From assembly GCA_014529385.2 (NCBI GenBank), contig CM043964.1, positions 2,465,497 to 2,523,496 of the forward strand: DNA of 58,000 bases. Reading direction: 5' to 3'. The notes under the pieces are model-generated. The model was not told where the DNA came from. It was given only the letters and a program-made list of their open reading frames with translations, and ran no database searches. The DNA is from Adiantum capillus-veneris. Lineage: Eukaryota; Streptophyta; Polypodiopsida; Polypodiales; Pteridaceae. The translations under genes and the position numbers were made by a program. Every line of letters begins with the position of its first letter. The first letter of the stretch is position 1. Positions 44,009-54,534 of the stretch are shown here, in pieces.

Positions 44009-46705
44009 TTGCTGTGTTTGCAGAAATCTGATATGGTTGCTTCTTCGCCACCTCTTGAAGCACCTGTCAAACATGTTTGTGAAGGCTGTATTTTGGGTAA
44101 GATGCAGCGTTCTAAATTTCCAAAGGATGGTTCAGTTCGGGCCACATGCAGGTTGCAGCTTGTGCATAGTTATGTTTGTGGACCCATGCAAACTCCGTCC
44201 TTGGGCAATTACCTGTACGTCGTGACTTTCATTGATGATTACTCCACGCATGCATGGGTATTTCCGCTTAAGGCGAAGTCCGAAGTTTTTATGTGCTTCA
44301 AACAATTTCTGGCTATGGCTGAAAATGTCTCGATATGTACTATGGGCACCCTCCTTTCCGATCGAGCGGGGGAGTATATGTCTCATGAATTTAATGCATT
44401 TCTTGCTAGTCGTGGGATAAAACACCAATGTACAATGCCTTATACACCTCAGCAAAATGGTGTTGCTGAGAGGAAAAACAGGTCACTGACGGAAAGGCAC
44501 GATGTATGGTCAAAAGTGAAGCTTTGCCGCATTCTTTTTGGCTTGAGGCCATTATGTGTGCCACTTATGTACTTAACAGGTGTCCTACAAAATCTTTGCA
44601 CTCTATTACTCCATATGAAGCATGGCATGATAGAAAGCCTTCTATTGAGCACATGCGTGTTTTTGGCTGTTTGGCCTATGCTTTGGTGCTGTCAAATGTA
44701 TTTTTGTTGGTTATAGTGCTGAAAGCAAAGGTTACAGGTTGTATCATCCGCAAACAAAACGTATTCTGGTTTCTCGGGATGTAGTGTTTGTGGAAGATTC
44801 TGTTCAGCCCTTGTTGTCATGTACTAGAGACAGTAATGTAAGCTCACATGACATTTATGACACTTTGTTGCCTCTTTTCAGTGGTGGAAATACGAATGTA
44901 AGTTCCAATGAGGCAAATGTACAGCCTATGGGGGTTTCTGAAAATGTTTTAGAACAGCCTATTACTGATGCAGATGTACATGATGTACTTGATGAGGAAA
45001 GGGCTGAAAATGAGCAGGCTAGAGGTATGCCAAAATGGCTGGTGCACACTTTGCGTGACAGTAAATTGGATGCACCTTTGTCTAGTCATACTCGTTCAGG
45101 ATCTCGCCATGCATCTTATGCATCAGATTGTTATGCTTTGGCTGTGTCTAGCTTACATGATGTTGAGGAGCCTCTGACTTTTGATGAAGCACAAAATTCA
45201 GAAAATTGGATGGCTGCCATGCAATCAGAATATGATGCACTTATAGAAAATGACACATGGACTTTATGTGATTTGCCTCCTGGCAAAAATTCCATTGGTA
45301 CGAAGTGGGTTTACCAGTTGAAACGCAAGCCGGATGGTGAGATCGATCGCCATAAAGTTCGACTTGTTGATAAGGGTTATGCATAGCAAAAAGGAATAGA
45401 TTATGAAGAGACTTTTTCTCCCACTTGTCGTATGACTACTGTGCATTTTCTATGTGCATTGGCAGCTCATTTTGGTTGGGATGTACATCAATCATACATT
45501 GTTACTGCTTGCTTGAATGGTGACATATTTGAGGAAGTTTATGTAACGCAGCCTCGCGGTTTTGTCATAAAAGGACAAGAGGACAAAGTGTGCAAATGTA
45601 ACAAGGCTTTGTATGGGTTGAAGCAATCTCCTCGTGCTTGGTATGAGAAAGCTGACACTCATTTGGTCAAACAAGGATTTCGTAACAGTCCAACAGAAAG
45701 CACATTGTATGTAAAGCATGAGGGTGATGTACTTCTCATTGTGGTTCTTTATGTTGATGATTTGCTGATCACTGGACAAATGAGAGATATATTGCTGAAT
45801 TTAAGGCTGATTTGAATGCTACTTTCAAGATGAAAGATTTGGGGATGTTGCATCATTACTTGGGTATACAGTTTAAGCAGTGTGATGGGGGTATTGCCTT
45901 GTGTCAGAAAAGTTACATAGAGACATTGTTATGGAAGTTTGGACTTGAGGATTGCAAACATATTGCCACTCCCATGGAAACAGGTTTGAAGTTGTGTCTA
46001 CATGATGTTGGTGATCCTGCTGATGTCACTCTTTACCAAACTGTTGTTGGGTGCCTCATTTATGTATGCAACACGAGGCCGGATATTCAGTTTGCAGTCT
46101 CACAAGTCAGCAGATTTATGCATAGCCCAGGGTCTAAGCATTGGCAGGCTGTCAAGAGAATTTTCCGCTACCTTAGTGGCACTTTACATCTTGGCTTGTT
46201 TTATCCCAAAGAGGGATCATTTCCGCCAGACTTACATGCTTTTTCGGACTCAGATTGGGCTGGTTGTTTTGACACGCGAGTGTCCACAAGTGGTTTTTAT
46301 TTCATGCTTGGCAGTTCATGTATATCATGGTTGAGCAAGAAGCAACCTACTGTGGCCACTTTGAGTTGTGAGGCTGAGTACAGGGCAGTCTTCACAGCTA
46401 CGGTTGAGTGTGTATGGCTCAGACGCCTTATGGCTGATTTGGGTGTTGGACAGGACACTGCCAACACTATCTACACTGACAGTCAGAGCGCATTGGCAGT
46501 TACGAGGAACCCATTTTTTCATGCTCGCACAAAGCACATTGAGGTGCATTACCACTATGTCAGGGAGAGCCTCTCAGCAGGAGAGATCAGCTTGGCTTAT
46601 GTGCCAACACAAGACAACCTTGTAGATCTTTTCACAAAGGCATTGTCTCGTGAGAAGATTGAAGCTTTCCACAAAGCTTTGGGCTTACTCCCCTTTGTGG
46701 ACTGA
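44009..46705 (+). pseudogene. RE-I: Ty1/copia pol (integrase, RT, RNase H), 5' truncated
   Basis: Starts inside the gag-pre-integrase zinc finger (CEGCILGKMQRSKFP). The integrase core has Asp in TFIDDYSTHAW, Asp in LLSDRAGEY and Glu in PQQNGVAERKN. RT begins near 45230 (NDTWTLCDLPPGK), passes LNGDIFEEVYVTQPRGF and has the catalytic box YVDD near 45750. RNase H holds SDSDWAGC, SCEAEYRA and TDSQSAL and ends at 46705. Integrase before RT is the Ty1/copia order. Frameshifts lie near 44500, 44705 and 45790-45810, and a TAG at 45384-45386 sits at an expected Gln. gag, protease and the 5' LTR are absent. Defective. Confidence 0.9.
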
Positions 46706-46770
46706 TCCTGTCCTCAGGGCATGGCAGTTCCCTTTACTCATGCGCCAGCTCTCGTTCACCGCATCACTCC

Positions 46771-47074
46771 AGGGGGGATTTGTTACCATATACATGTGGT
46801 AGTGATGTGTGTGAACACACTAGGACCGTCGGGGCATTTTCTCCTCTTTAGGAGGTTTTTTCCCCCGTGCATAGTATATACGCCCATCACTCTAGGGCTA
46901 TCAATCTTTCCATTGCACACTAAGTAACACTCTCTATGGTGTGCCTTGAGCTTCCTTCGTCTTCTCCAAGTTGTGTGTGTTTCTCTGTGTTGAGCCAGCA
47001 GAGGATCACACCCACATTTTTTCTCACACTCATCATTTTTGTAACCATTGATTGTAATAAATGTCTTTCCGACA
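46771..47074 (+). repeat. RE-I polypurine tract and 3' LTR (end uncertain)
   Basis: The purine run AGGGGGGATT (46771-46780) is followed by TGTTACCATATACATG, a typical copia LTR start. The possible poly(A) signal AATAAA is at 47057-47062. I place the end at about 47074 (CCGACA), but without a second copy the boundary with RE-J is a guess. Confidence 0.55.
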
Positions 47075-47928
47075 TTGATTTTGATTGGAGCCATTCATTA
47101 AGTAACGGGACTCAATTGAGTTTCCAGCTTGTAATTCCGAAGTAATTTCACTTGCTGATGTAATTAGTTAGAGATGTTCTCACTCTCCAAGGCTGAGGTA
47201 TATAAGCCAAAGTTTTTGTAACCTAAAGGGAGATTTTATTATTAATCAAAGTGAGTTTTTGAGCGCCGTGACTGTGTCTGAGAGAGAGAGAGAGAGAGAG
47301 AGAGTCTTATCTACTTGCTACGCGAGCTACGGAGCCGCCATTGGAGAAGCGACACCGCCATTGTGTTAGCAACGGCGAGAGCTACGCACAGATACCAAGA
47401 GTGCGCGCTATCGGCTTCTATGTGTGGTAAGTTCCTACGAGCTTCGGTGTGAGTTTTCTTCCAACTCGTGTGTCGGAATGGAGCGTGCAGCATATCTATA
47501 GAACCACAACGAGTAGAGCTACACATTAGTACCATCGGGTCAAGTTTCGGTCACCTGTATTTTTCGGCCTGTCTTCATACGCGTTTACCGCACGGAGTGG
47601 TTATAGGTTGATTTTGCAGTTCAAGTCTTTAGGGTGTTGTTCTTACCTAGTGTATAGACTTCCCCTTGAGTTTGAGATCGATTCAATGATTCTAGATCCT
47701 GTTTCGTATAGCATTCGTTCGTAGTACGGATTTCAGTCACTTGCGTATTTTAGAACTTAGATTTGATTTCCTTAGTAGTGATTGTCATTAGAAGGTCGAG
47801 TAGGTGATTTGACACCCACCTAGTTGTTTCCATGCGCCTGCGGGTCAAGCTCGTCCTCGTCTGACAAATTCTGTTGTTGGTTGAGTTCTCGCTATTTAGC
47901 TTCCGCTAGCGGCGTAACCGCCTTAACA
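47075..47928 (+). repeat. RE-J 5' LTR (start uncertain)
   Basis: The TATA box TATATAAG is at 47199-47206 and a GA run at about 47279-47303. From about 47310 the sequence aligns with the RE-D LTR (GAGTAGAGCTACACATTAG, CCATGCGCCTGCGGGTC, GAGTTCTCGCTAT). It ends CCTTAACA at 47928. It holds the half-palindrome TTCATACGCGT at 47574-47584. Confidence 0.65.
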
Positions 47929-47930
47929 TT

Positions 47931-47947
47931 TGGCCCGCTGCCGGGGA
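47931..47947 (+). promoter_or_regulatory. RE-J primer-binding site (tRNA-Asp-like)
   Basis: TGGCCCGCTGCCGGGGA follows the LTR after two bases. Compared with TGGCGCCGTTGCCGGGGA it lacks one base and has one T-to-C change. It is followed by the CCCTAAGTAGGTGACC block shared with RE-D. Confidence 0.65.
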
Positions 47948-48466
47948 CGAGAGCCCTAAGTAGGTGACCTTAGACTAATCCTACGAGGTGAGTCGTATAA
48001 ACTACTTTGTATACTTTAGTTAGAAAAGATCTAGGAGTGGTGGACTCCGAAGATCTCGAGAGATACTAGGAAGTGGGGTATTCCTGGGTCTTCCGTGTTG
48101 ACAGTATTTTTAGTTTAGCTTAGATTTGTTTGTTGTTTTGTTGGTGTTGAGTAGTTGTTGATAGAAGAAGAATTTGCTAGTCCGTGAGTGGCAGTGGATC
48201 TCTTTAAAATCACAATTACCAAACCCATTTTATGATTAGGAATAGCTTAGGTAGGACTTCATTTGATCCTGATCTAGAGCTAGTAATCATTGGAGTATTT
48301 GCTTGATATGGTTGATTGCATGTTAGATCACTAAACCGTCGAGTTAGTAGTGAAACTTGCAATAAACAAAAGTCAGAGAAATTTTCTGTGTATCTGGGAG
48401 TTGCTGAGCACTTGAGAAAGCTTTAGGAAGGATTCTGTGCCAAAAAACTGGAAATCTGCAACTTTA

Positions 48467-49160
48467 GACATCATACGCGTATGATGTCTAAATGACCAAA
48501 CAGAGACCAAAACAAAATTTTGACTTTACCAGAGTGTTCAAAAGGGGGGTTATACCCTAATTTCAACTTAAAACAAGAGCATTAACACTCAAAGAAACCC
48601 AAAAAGACAAGTCGGAGTCCAAGAAACGCAAAGAATAGGAAATTTTGGATTCAGATCTTGTTTTTACATTCAAACCTGACAAAAACACTTGAAACTCAAT
48701 TATAAACATTGGAGAAGGCTTAAAACCAAGAATAGTCAAAATCTGGGACAAAAGACATCATACGCGTATAATGTCTTTTAGCACATCCACTGCTTATTTT
48801 TGATATCTGACCTGACAAGATTGTTACAAACACTGTAGAAAGCAAAATATCAAGTCTTGACCCAAATTGATGAAAAAGACATCATACGCGTATGATGTCT
48901 TTGACCTAATTTTGGACATATTTTGATACTTTGCCAACACAGATCCATTGTAATAGCTGTCTAGAGGTTATATTTCAAGTTTCATCCCATTTGGATCACA
49001 ATTGACCCAAAACAAGTCAAAAGCGGAAAATTGCCAAGAAAAGCCTAAATTAGCCATAACTTGCTCAAACAGAGTTCAAACTGAATTTTGTGAGTGGAAA
49101 GAGCATAAGTGGCCAATATCTCCAAATCTGTGAAAAAAGACATCATACGCGTATAATGTC
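48467..49160 (+). repeat. RE-J leader palindrome array
   Basis: Four 22-bp palindromes at 48467-48488 (perfect), 48754-48775 (one mismatch), 48878-48899 (perfect) and 49139-49160 (one mismatch). Arms are GACATCATA and TATGATGTC around CGCG. The design equals RE-D, but the seventh base is A with a matching T in the other arm, where RE-D has C and G. No ORF is supported in the leader (47948-49329). Confidence 0.9.
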
Positions 49161-49329
49161 TTTTTCAGCATAACTGCAACAAAATTCTCACTTGATGAAA
49201 CAGAAGTTGTCCAACTGACAAGATTAAACAATTGACCAAGTATCAATCAGTTTGGATCAATTCTGACCACAAAAACTTGGGGAAAACAAATTGCCGAGAC
49301 GGAAAAGTTAAAGTCCTTTAGGGGAATTG

Positions 49330-52300
49330 ATGAATTTGAGATCGGGCAGGAATCTCCAGAATAACCAACCAAAACAAGGGGAACAAGCAAGTGTCATATC
49401 AACCGAGGGAAGTGTAAACCAAAGTTGGGTGCAACCATTAGAGCCGATCTTTGAAGGAAGTGTTTCTGATACTTCTTCGGAGAGATCTTACGAGATTTTC
49501 ACCGAACACTTGGAACACTTGAACCTGAACAACAGAGAAAATATGGCAGCAGGATCATCAAACCCTTCCGCCACAATGAAGCTATTGTTCATAAAATACC
49601 AGTACGACAATGAGCAAGGTGCCAAGATCTACAAAGATGGAATGGACCGCTATTGTGTAAAGATAGAGGAGAGACCTAGTGAGTTCAAGGACTTAGTGCC
49701 TGTGAGCTATAGCGGAGATAGATATCTAGATGACGAGGGTACCATGTACTTGGTAGTCCTAAACCCTAACATTGTGGACAAGTGGGGATTGATGGGCACC
49801 AAAGCCAAAGTAGATGAAGAACTTGAGGAGAAAGCACCAATAATGAACTTCCCTGATGCGAGGTTAAGAAGAGAGAATGAAACTACAAGGATCAACACTG
49901 ATAACATCTATGTGGGGCTATACAAATATAATAATGGGGAGCAAGATCTCTATTATAGATGTGAAGAACCCTACACCGGAGAGTTGACAGACCAAAAAAG
50001 ACTTTATGTCTTTACCTACACAGAGGGATCGGAAGTGAAAATTGCCGCTTACGACAAGTATGGGAGGCAATACTCAACAATGGGCCAGAAAGAATTAGAA
50101 GGATATACATACTTTGGGGGACCACTACATCAGTATTATGTTACTTTTAGCTCACAAAGACCAGCACCAACAAATGGAGTGCAAAACCCAATGACGACAG
50201 GAGGACAAAGAACTCAGGTTGCTGACTCTTTCAGTCAACCTCAGTACTCGAAGCCCGGACCAATGGGATCATTACATTCCAGAGAGTCAATGGATACGAA
50301 TCGAGGTAGTGCAGTTCCAATCCCCACATATACCACTCCAGGTCCAAGGTTCGAAGCGGAACCATCACATTTACCTCCTAGTAGTAGATTCAGGGCAGGG
50401 GAACCGACAAGGGTAACCCATGAAGTCCATGATGCTAGAGAAAGCTTTAGCCGGGACACAGGAGCAATGAGATTGGTAGCAGACCATAGACGTATGAGAC
50501 CATCTCAAGTAGCCAAGTGTATGCCAAAGAAGTATGGTGGTTCAGGAGATCCGTATGCACATGTGTCACTCTTTAAGCAAGTCTTAAGAGCTGAGCAGAT
50601 AACAGATTTCCATACACAATACGAGGGATTTGGTCTTACTCTAGAAGGTACGGCATTGACATGGTTTCAACCACTGAACATAGGGGGATTCCATGACATT
50701 GACCATTTGCTAAGAGAGTTTGCTGAGGAATTCTCAAAACGAGGGATTAAGCACAATACGGTCTCACAAATATATGCTTTTAAACAGAGAGAACACGAAA
50801 AAGTGAAGGAAGCTTCACTTCGCTTCAAACAATACATTGAGAGATGTCCAGTACGTGAACGACCACAAGATGACAGACTATCTGTTCTCTTTATTGAGGG
50901 ACTGAGAAACGACACTCTCAAGAAGGACTTGCACTTGAAAGCTTGTACAAGTTTCGAGCAAGTAACGAGAGAGGCATTGTACTTAGTGGATAACTGTACG
51001 GTTTATGGAGAGGTGTCAGCGGATACAGATTTTGCATCCAGTAGCTCCTCCTCCGTAGCGAGCGAGACTACCACTAAAAAGAATGTTCAAACAACAACCA
51101 TGCCAAATGTAGAGCAAATGATAGAAGATGCTCTAAAAAGGATGGCACCATACCAAAAACCATTGCCAAAAACACTGAAATGGTGTGCTATTGAACAAAA
51201 ATGGACAAACCATCCAACAGAGGAGTGCTATTACAACAAAGGGTATGTAAGGGAGCGTCAGTATGCACCTCCTGCTCAATTAGCACCACCTCAAGTACAT
51301 CCAGTACCTCGATACCCAACGGGAAATGTACCAGGACCTATGGGGATAGAAAGACCGCAACCGGTATTGGGACAACAACCACCTTTACCAGGAGCAAGAC
51401 CAGTGGGCATTAGATATGCACCAACCTTAGAGAATCAGGAAGAACAAGCCTTAGTGCCTGTTCAAGCCTATTATGAAGAATCTGGTGCACACATGTCTCC
51501 AACTGTGTATTACCCACCAGAAGAACCCAAACAACCAGAACCATGGGGCATGATTGGGAATGTTGGAATACCAACAGTTACAAGTGCTTCTGATGAAGAG
51601 AGATACAATTTGGACGCAAGAACATTGATGTTCATAGCTCATGGAGGGTTAACAGGACAAAGACCATCCTATCCACAAAGGACGAATCAAATGGGACCAA
51701 GACCAGCACTAGGACCCTGTTACAAGTGTGGAGGTGACCATCTGATGAATGTTTGTCCACATACGGAAATCATTAGAATTAACGCTTATTGCACTGAGTG
51801 TGGGGTTACTCACTTCATTGAGGATTGTTCAAAGAATCCAAACAAAGTGCAAAAGACGACATTGAATATGCTAGAAACTATTCCTACCAGCAGTGGGTCT
51901 GAAAATGAAACTCTGATACCAACGCAAGTTGTTACTAGAGCTCAAGCTAAGAAAACCACTAGAGAACCTGAGAATGGAAAGTTAGCGACTGAAGTGGTTA
52001 GTCAAGGACCGCGGAGTCAGAGAAACACATGGAAAGCTAGAAAAGCACGCATGAAGTTGAGAAAAGAACGTGAAGACGCTATTCTAGCTGAGGAACTAAA
52101 GCAAACTAAAGATAGATTAGAAAAACTTGAGAGTCAAAACGGGAAACGAGAGATGAGCCCGGAAAGAACGAAACAAAAGAGTATCAAAGAAACAACGAGC
52201 TTAAGCTCAGGGGGATCAGTGCTAGTCGACAAAGTACACGAACCATTGGACGCACTGATGAGAGCTTACGAAGCTAGGTTAAAGAACAACCAAACACAAG

Positions 52301-54534
52301 AACAGAGGTGGATGACATACCCAAACGCGGAATTGGAAAAGCAGAGACTTGAAATGTGCCAGAGAATGATCGAGACTGCACAAGCCTTATTAGAACCACC
52401 AAAAGAAACAATGAATTGTGGAACGGAAAACCCAATTCAGCAAGAGACTATCATTTCACGGGTAGCTGAAAAGACTCCCAGTGCACAAAAGCCTGAAAAT
52501 ACACACAAGGATGACCGCATAGTATTGAACACAACCGATCAGGAGATAGAGAGTTTTCATCCAGTCATACAGAGGTCTTACGGAAGAGATGAGGATTACA
52601 ATGAATTTTGGAAACAAGTGAGAGAGGCAAACTTTGCAAACGAGCTAAGTTGCCAAGCTAATCAGACAAATTGGGAAAAGGACATCAGGAATCCTCCCAT
52701 AGTGGAATTTGAGGCAGGATCTCAAGTGGACTTGGATCTGCAATCTTACTGGGGAGATGGGGGCTCTGTTAGAACAATGGAGAGCAAACCTCATTCACTG
52801 AATACCTTACCTTCATACTTAGGAGAGTATGAAGCAAAATCCGAGATTAGAGCACTTCCCTCACGAAGAATCTCATCAGAAAAAGTCATGGACTCGCAAG
52901 GATTGATAGAGATCTTGTCAACACCAGTGACATGCACTATCACTCTAGCTGAGCTTTTGAGGCTAAGACCACATATGTGGACCACTGTAGGAAAATGCTT
53001 GGAGAAATTTGGGATAAAAGACCCAACATCGAGACTGCAAGAGGGTATACAAGAGCTGAGTAAACCACAAAAGAACGCTAAGCCTGTACCCTTAAACAAG
53101 GTCGGAGAGTATTGCGAAGGTGAAGAGGGGAATACAACCTTACCAGTTGAATTCCAAGGAGTGAACACGATGGCAATACTAGACAGCGGAGCTGGGGTAG
53201 CCATTGCTACAAAAGAAATCTGGAAAAAATGGGGGAAACCAGCAATAAGGAAGACTAGGTTGAAACTCCAATTAGCAGATGGACACATGGAGAAACCTAT
53301 GGGGTTATTAGAGAAAGTCGTAGTGACTTCTTGCGGCATTGAATACGAACATACTTTTGCTATTGTCGATTTTGGCAAGGAGAATAACTATGATATCATA
53401 TTGGGAAGACCATTCATGAGACAGTTGAAAATGGTCCAAGATTGGGGCTACGATCACATATACCTGAGAAATATGGAAACCACTACACGTGTGAACCTGA
53501 AAGACCATAGCTACAAAGATGTGAACCGAACACCGGTAGAGGAGTTTGATTCAGCTACTTTGGCGGGATCCGAATTTCCAGCTTGGTTAGGTAAGCCCAA
53601 GGAGTTATGGATGTGTGGAGCCTCGAAATGTGGAAGTCTGAGGCGAGAAGAATATGTTTTAGAAAGGGCTATCGAAGACGAAACTTATATAGGAGAACCC
53701 TTTCCAGAGGACACGCTTGAACCATTAGAATGGACACACATTCTAGCAACCCTAGATGTTTGTGCAATTCCGGATGGTCCCACAACGAAATTTTGCGACA
53801 AGGACGGGTACGACGTGGTTCCGTACTTCATGTTGAGAACTGTACTCGAAAAAGAAACTGAAAAGAACGATACACTGGAAAAGGAAGATGAAGAAGAGGT
53901 GTTTCACGACATTCCCGATCATCCAGAGTGGGGAAATGAAGCAGACAACGAGTCAACGGACAATTCAAGCGGAAACGAAGAAACTATAACGGATGTCCGA
54001 TTTTATGATTTTCCGAACCAAACTAAACAACGCCAGAAACGCTATAGAGCAAAGAGAAAAACAAAGGGGGTTAGAACCAATCCGATGCCTAGAATAAGAG
54101 GAAAAAATCAATTCCTAATGCTAGTAAAGGCGGAAGATTGTGTTAAGGACAAGATTTCTGGAAGAATGAGAGGCAATGATCAAAAGAGCTTACGAAAAGA
54201 CAAAAGAGGCTCAAGAAATCAAGTTCAAAGGAATGGAACGAAAACTGAAACAGAAAAATCAGAAAAGAACAAGCGCAACAGAGAACACACGGAGTCCAAG
54301 TTAGAACGTAGAAACAAGTACAGAGAGCTCAAGAAAACTCTGAAAGAAGTTTGGACGACAGAAATTGAGAGTGGAGAGGACGAAAACGCCAAAATCAAGG
54401 AAAACATGGATGTTCCCTCTCACTATAGGAAATTCACAATAGAGGATAGGAAGGTGGTATTAACCCAACCTATTCGAGAGAGAAGGAGAACGAATCTTAT
54501 GACGGACCGGAGGATGCAAAAAAAGTTGATTTAG
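49330..54534 (+). CDS. RE-J gag-pro polyprotein
   Basis: The ATG at 49330 (MNLRSGRNL) is preferred to a TTG three bases upstream. The unbroken ORF has 1734 codons, long for a gag-pro. Residues ~75-280 are a Tyr-rich N-terminal region with two similar halves that I cannot assign. The capsid core is at about 385-557 (KKYGGSGDPYAHVSLFKQVL, then TALTWFQPL, then IERCPVRERPQDDR). Two CX2CX3HX4C zinc knuckles are at about 797-835. A coiled, basic region follows. Retropepsin has the canonical DSG at residue 1285 (AILDSGAGVAIAT) and ILGRPFM near 1358. A WTHILATLDV segment (~1470) resembles RE-B. The C-terminus is Lys/Arg/Glu-rich. The stop is followed by pol in the -1 frame. Confidence 0.85.
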   Translation: MNLRSGRNLQNNQPKQGEQASVISTEGSVNQSWVQPLEPIFEGSVSDTSSERSYEIFTEHLEHLNLNNRENMAAGSSNPSATMKLLFIKYQYDNEQGAKIYKDGMDRYCVKIEERPSEFKDLVPVSYSGDRYLDDEGTMYLVVLNPNIVDKWGLMGTKAKVDEELEEKAPIMNFPDARLRRENETTRINTDNIYVGLYKYNNGEQDLYYRCEEPYTGELTDQKRLYVFTYTEGSEVKIAAYDKYGRQYSTMGQKELEGYTYFGGPLHQYYVTFSSQRPAPTNGVQNPMTTGGQRTQVADSFSQPQYSKPGPMGSLHSRESMDTNRGSAVPIPTYTTPGPRFEAEPSHLPPSSRFRAGEPTRVTHEVHDARESFSRDTGAMRLVADHRRMRPSQVAKCMPKKYGGSGDPYAHVSLFKQVLRAEQITDFHTQYEGFGLTLEGTALTWFQPLNIGGFHDIDHLLREFAEEFSKRGIKHNTVSQIYAFKQREHEKVKEASLRFKQYIERCPVRERPQDDRLSVLFIEGLRNDTLKKDLHLKACTSFEQVTREALYLVDNCTVYGEVSADTDFASSSSSSVASETTTKKNVQTTTMPNVEQMIEDALKRMAPYQKPLPKTLKWCAIEQKWTNHPTEECYYNKGYVRERQYAPPAQLAPPQVHPVPRYPTGNVPGPMGIERPQPVLGQQPPLPGARPVGIRYAPTLENQEEQALVPVQAYYEESGAHMSPTVYYPPEEPKQPEPWGMIGNVGIPTVTSASDEERYNLDARTLMFIAHGGLTGQRPSYPQRTNQMGPRPALGPCYKCGGDHLMNVCPHTEIIRINAYCTECGVTHFIEDCSKNPNKVQKTTLNMLETIPTSSGSENETLIPTQVVTRAQAKKTTREPENGKLATEVVSQGPRSQRNTWKARKARMKLRKEREDAILAEELKQTKDRLEKLESQNGKREMSPERTKQKSIKETTSLSSGGSVLVDKVHEPLDALMRAYEARLKNNQTQEQRWMTYPNAELEKQRLEMCQRMIETAQALLEPPKETMNCGTENPIQQETIISRVAEKTPSAQKPENTHKDDRIVLNTTDQEIESFHPVIQRSYGRDEDYNEFWKQVREANFANELSCQANQTNWEKDIRNPPIVEFEAGSQVDLDLQSYWGDGGSVRTMESKPHSLNTLPSYLGEYEAKSEIRALPSRRISSEKVMDSQGLIEILSTPVTCTITLAELLRLRPHMWTTVGKCLEKFGIKDPTSRLQEGIQELSKPQKNAKPVPLNKVGEYCEGEEGNTTLPVEFQGVNTMAILDSGAGVAIATKEIWKKWGKPAIRKTRLKLQLADGHMEKPMGLLEKVVVTSCGIEYEHTFAIVDFGKENNYDIILGRPFMRQLKMVQDWGYDHIYLRNMETTTRVNLKDHSYKDVNRTPVEEFDSATLAGSEFPAWLGKPKELWMCGASKCGSLRREEYVLERAIEDETYIGEPFPEDTLEPLEWTHILATLDVCAIPDGPTTKFCDKDGYDVVPYFMLRTVLEKETEKNDTLEKEDEEEVFHDIPDHPEWGNEADNESTDNSSGNEETITDVRFYDFPNQTKQRQKRYRAKRKTKGVRTNPMPRIRGKNQFLMLVKAEDCVKDKISGRMRGNDQKSLRKDKRGSRNQVQRNGTKTETEKSEKNKRNREHTESKLERRNKYRELKKTLKEVWTTEIESGEDENAKIKENMDVPSHYRKFTIEDRKVVLTQPIRERRRTNLMTDRRMQKKLI
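54519..54525 (+). promoter_or_regulatory. Candidate -1 frameshift heptamer A AAA AAG
   Basis: Seven A residues and a G in the phase A AAA AAG sit nine bases before the end of the gag-pro ORF. A -1 slip leads straight into the open RT frame (GTT GAT TTA GCA). Possible downstream stems: AGGTG/CACCT at 54542-54554, or ACACC/GGTGT at 54549-54564. Both are short, so the stimulatory structure is uncertain. Confidence 0.5.

Noticed and set aside
43845-44025. Intron between a Pro/Ser-rich exon and copia pol
   Set aside because: Splice-like sites alone are weak; the upstream ORF has no recognisable domain and the copia part is a truncated pseudogene.
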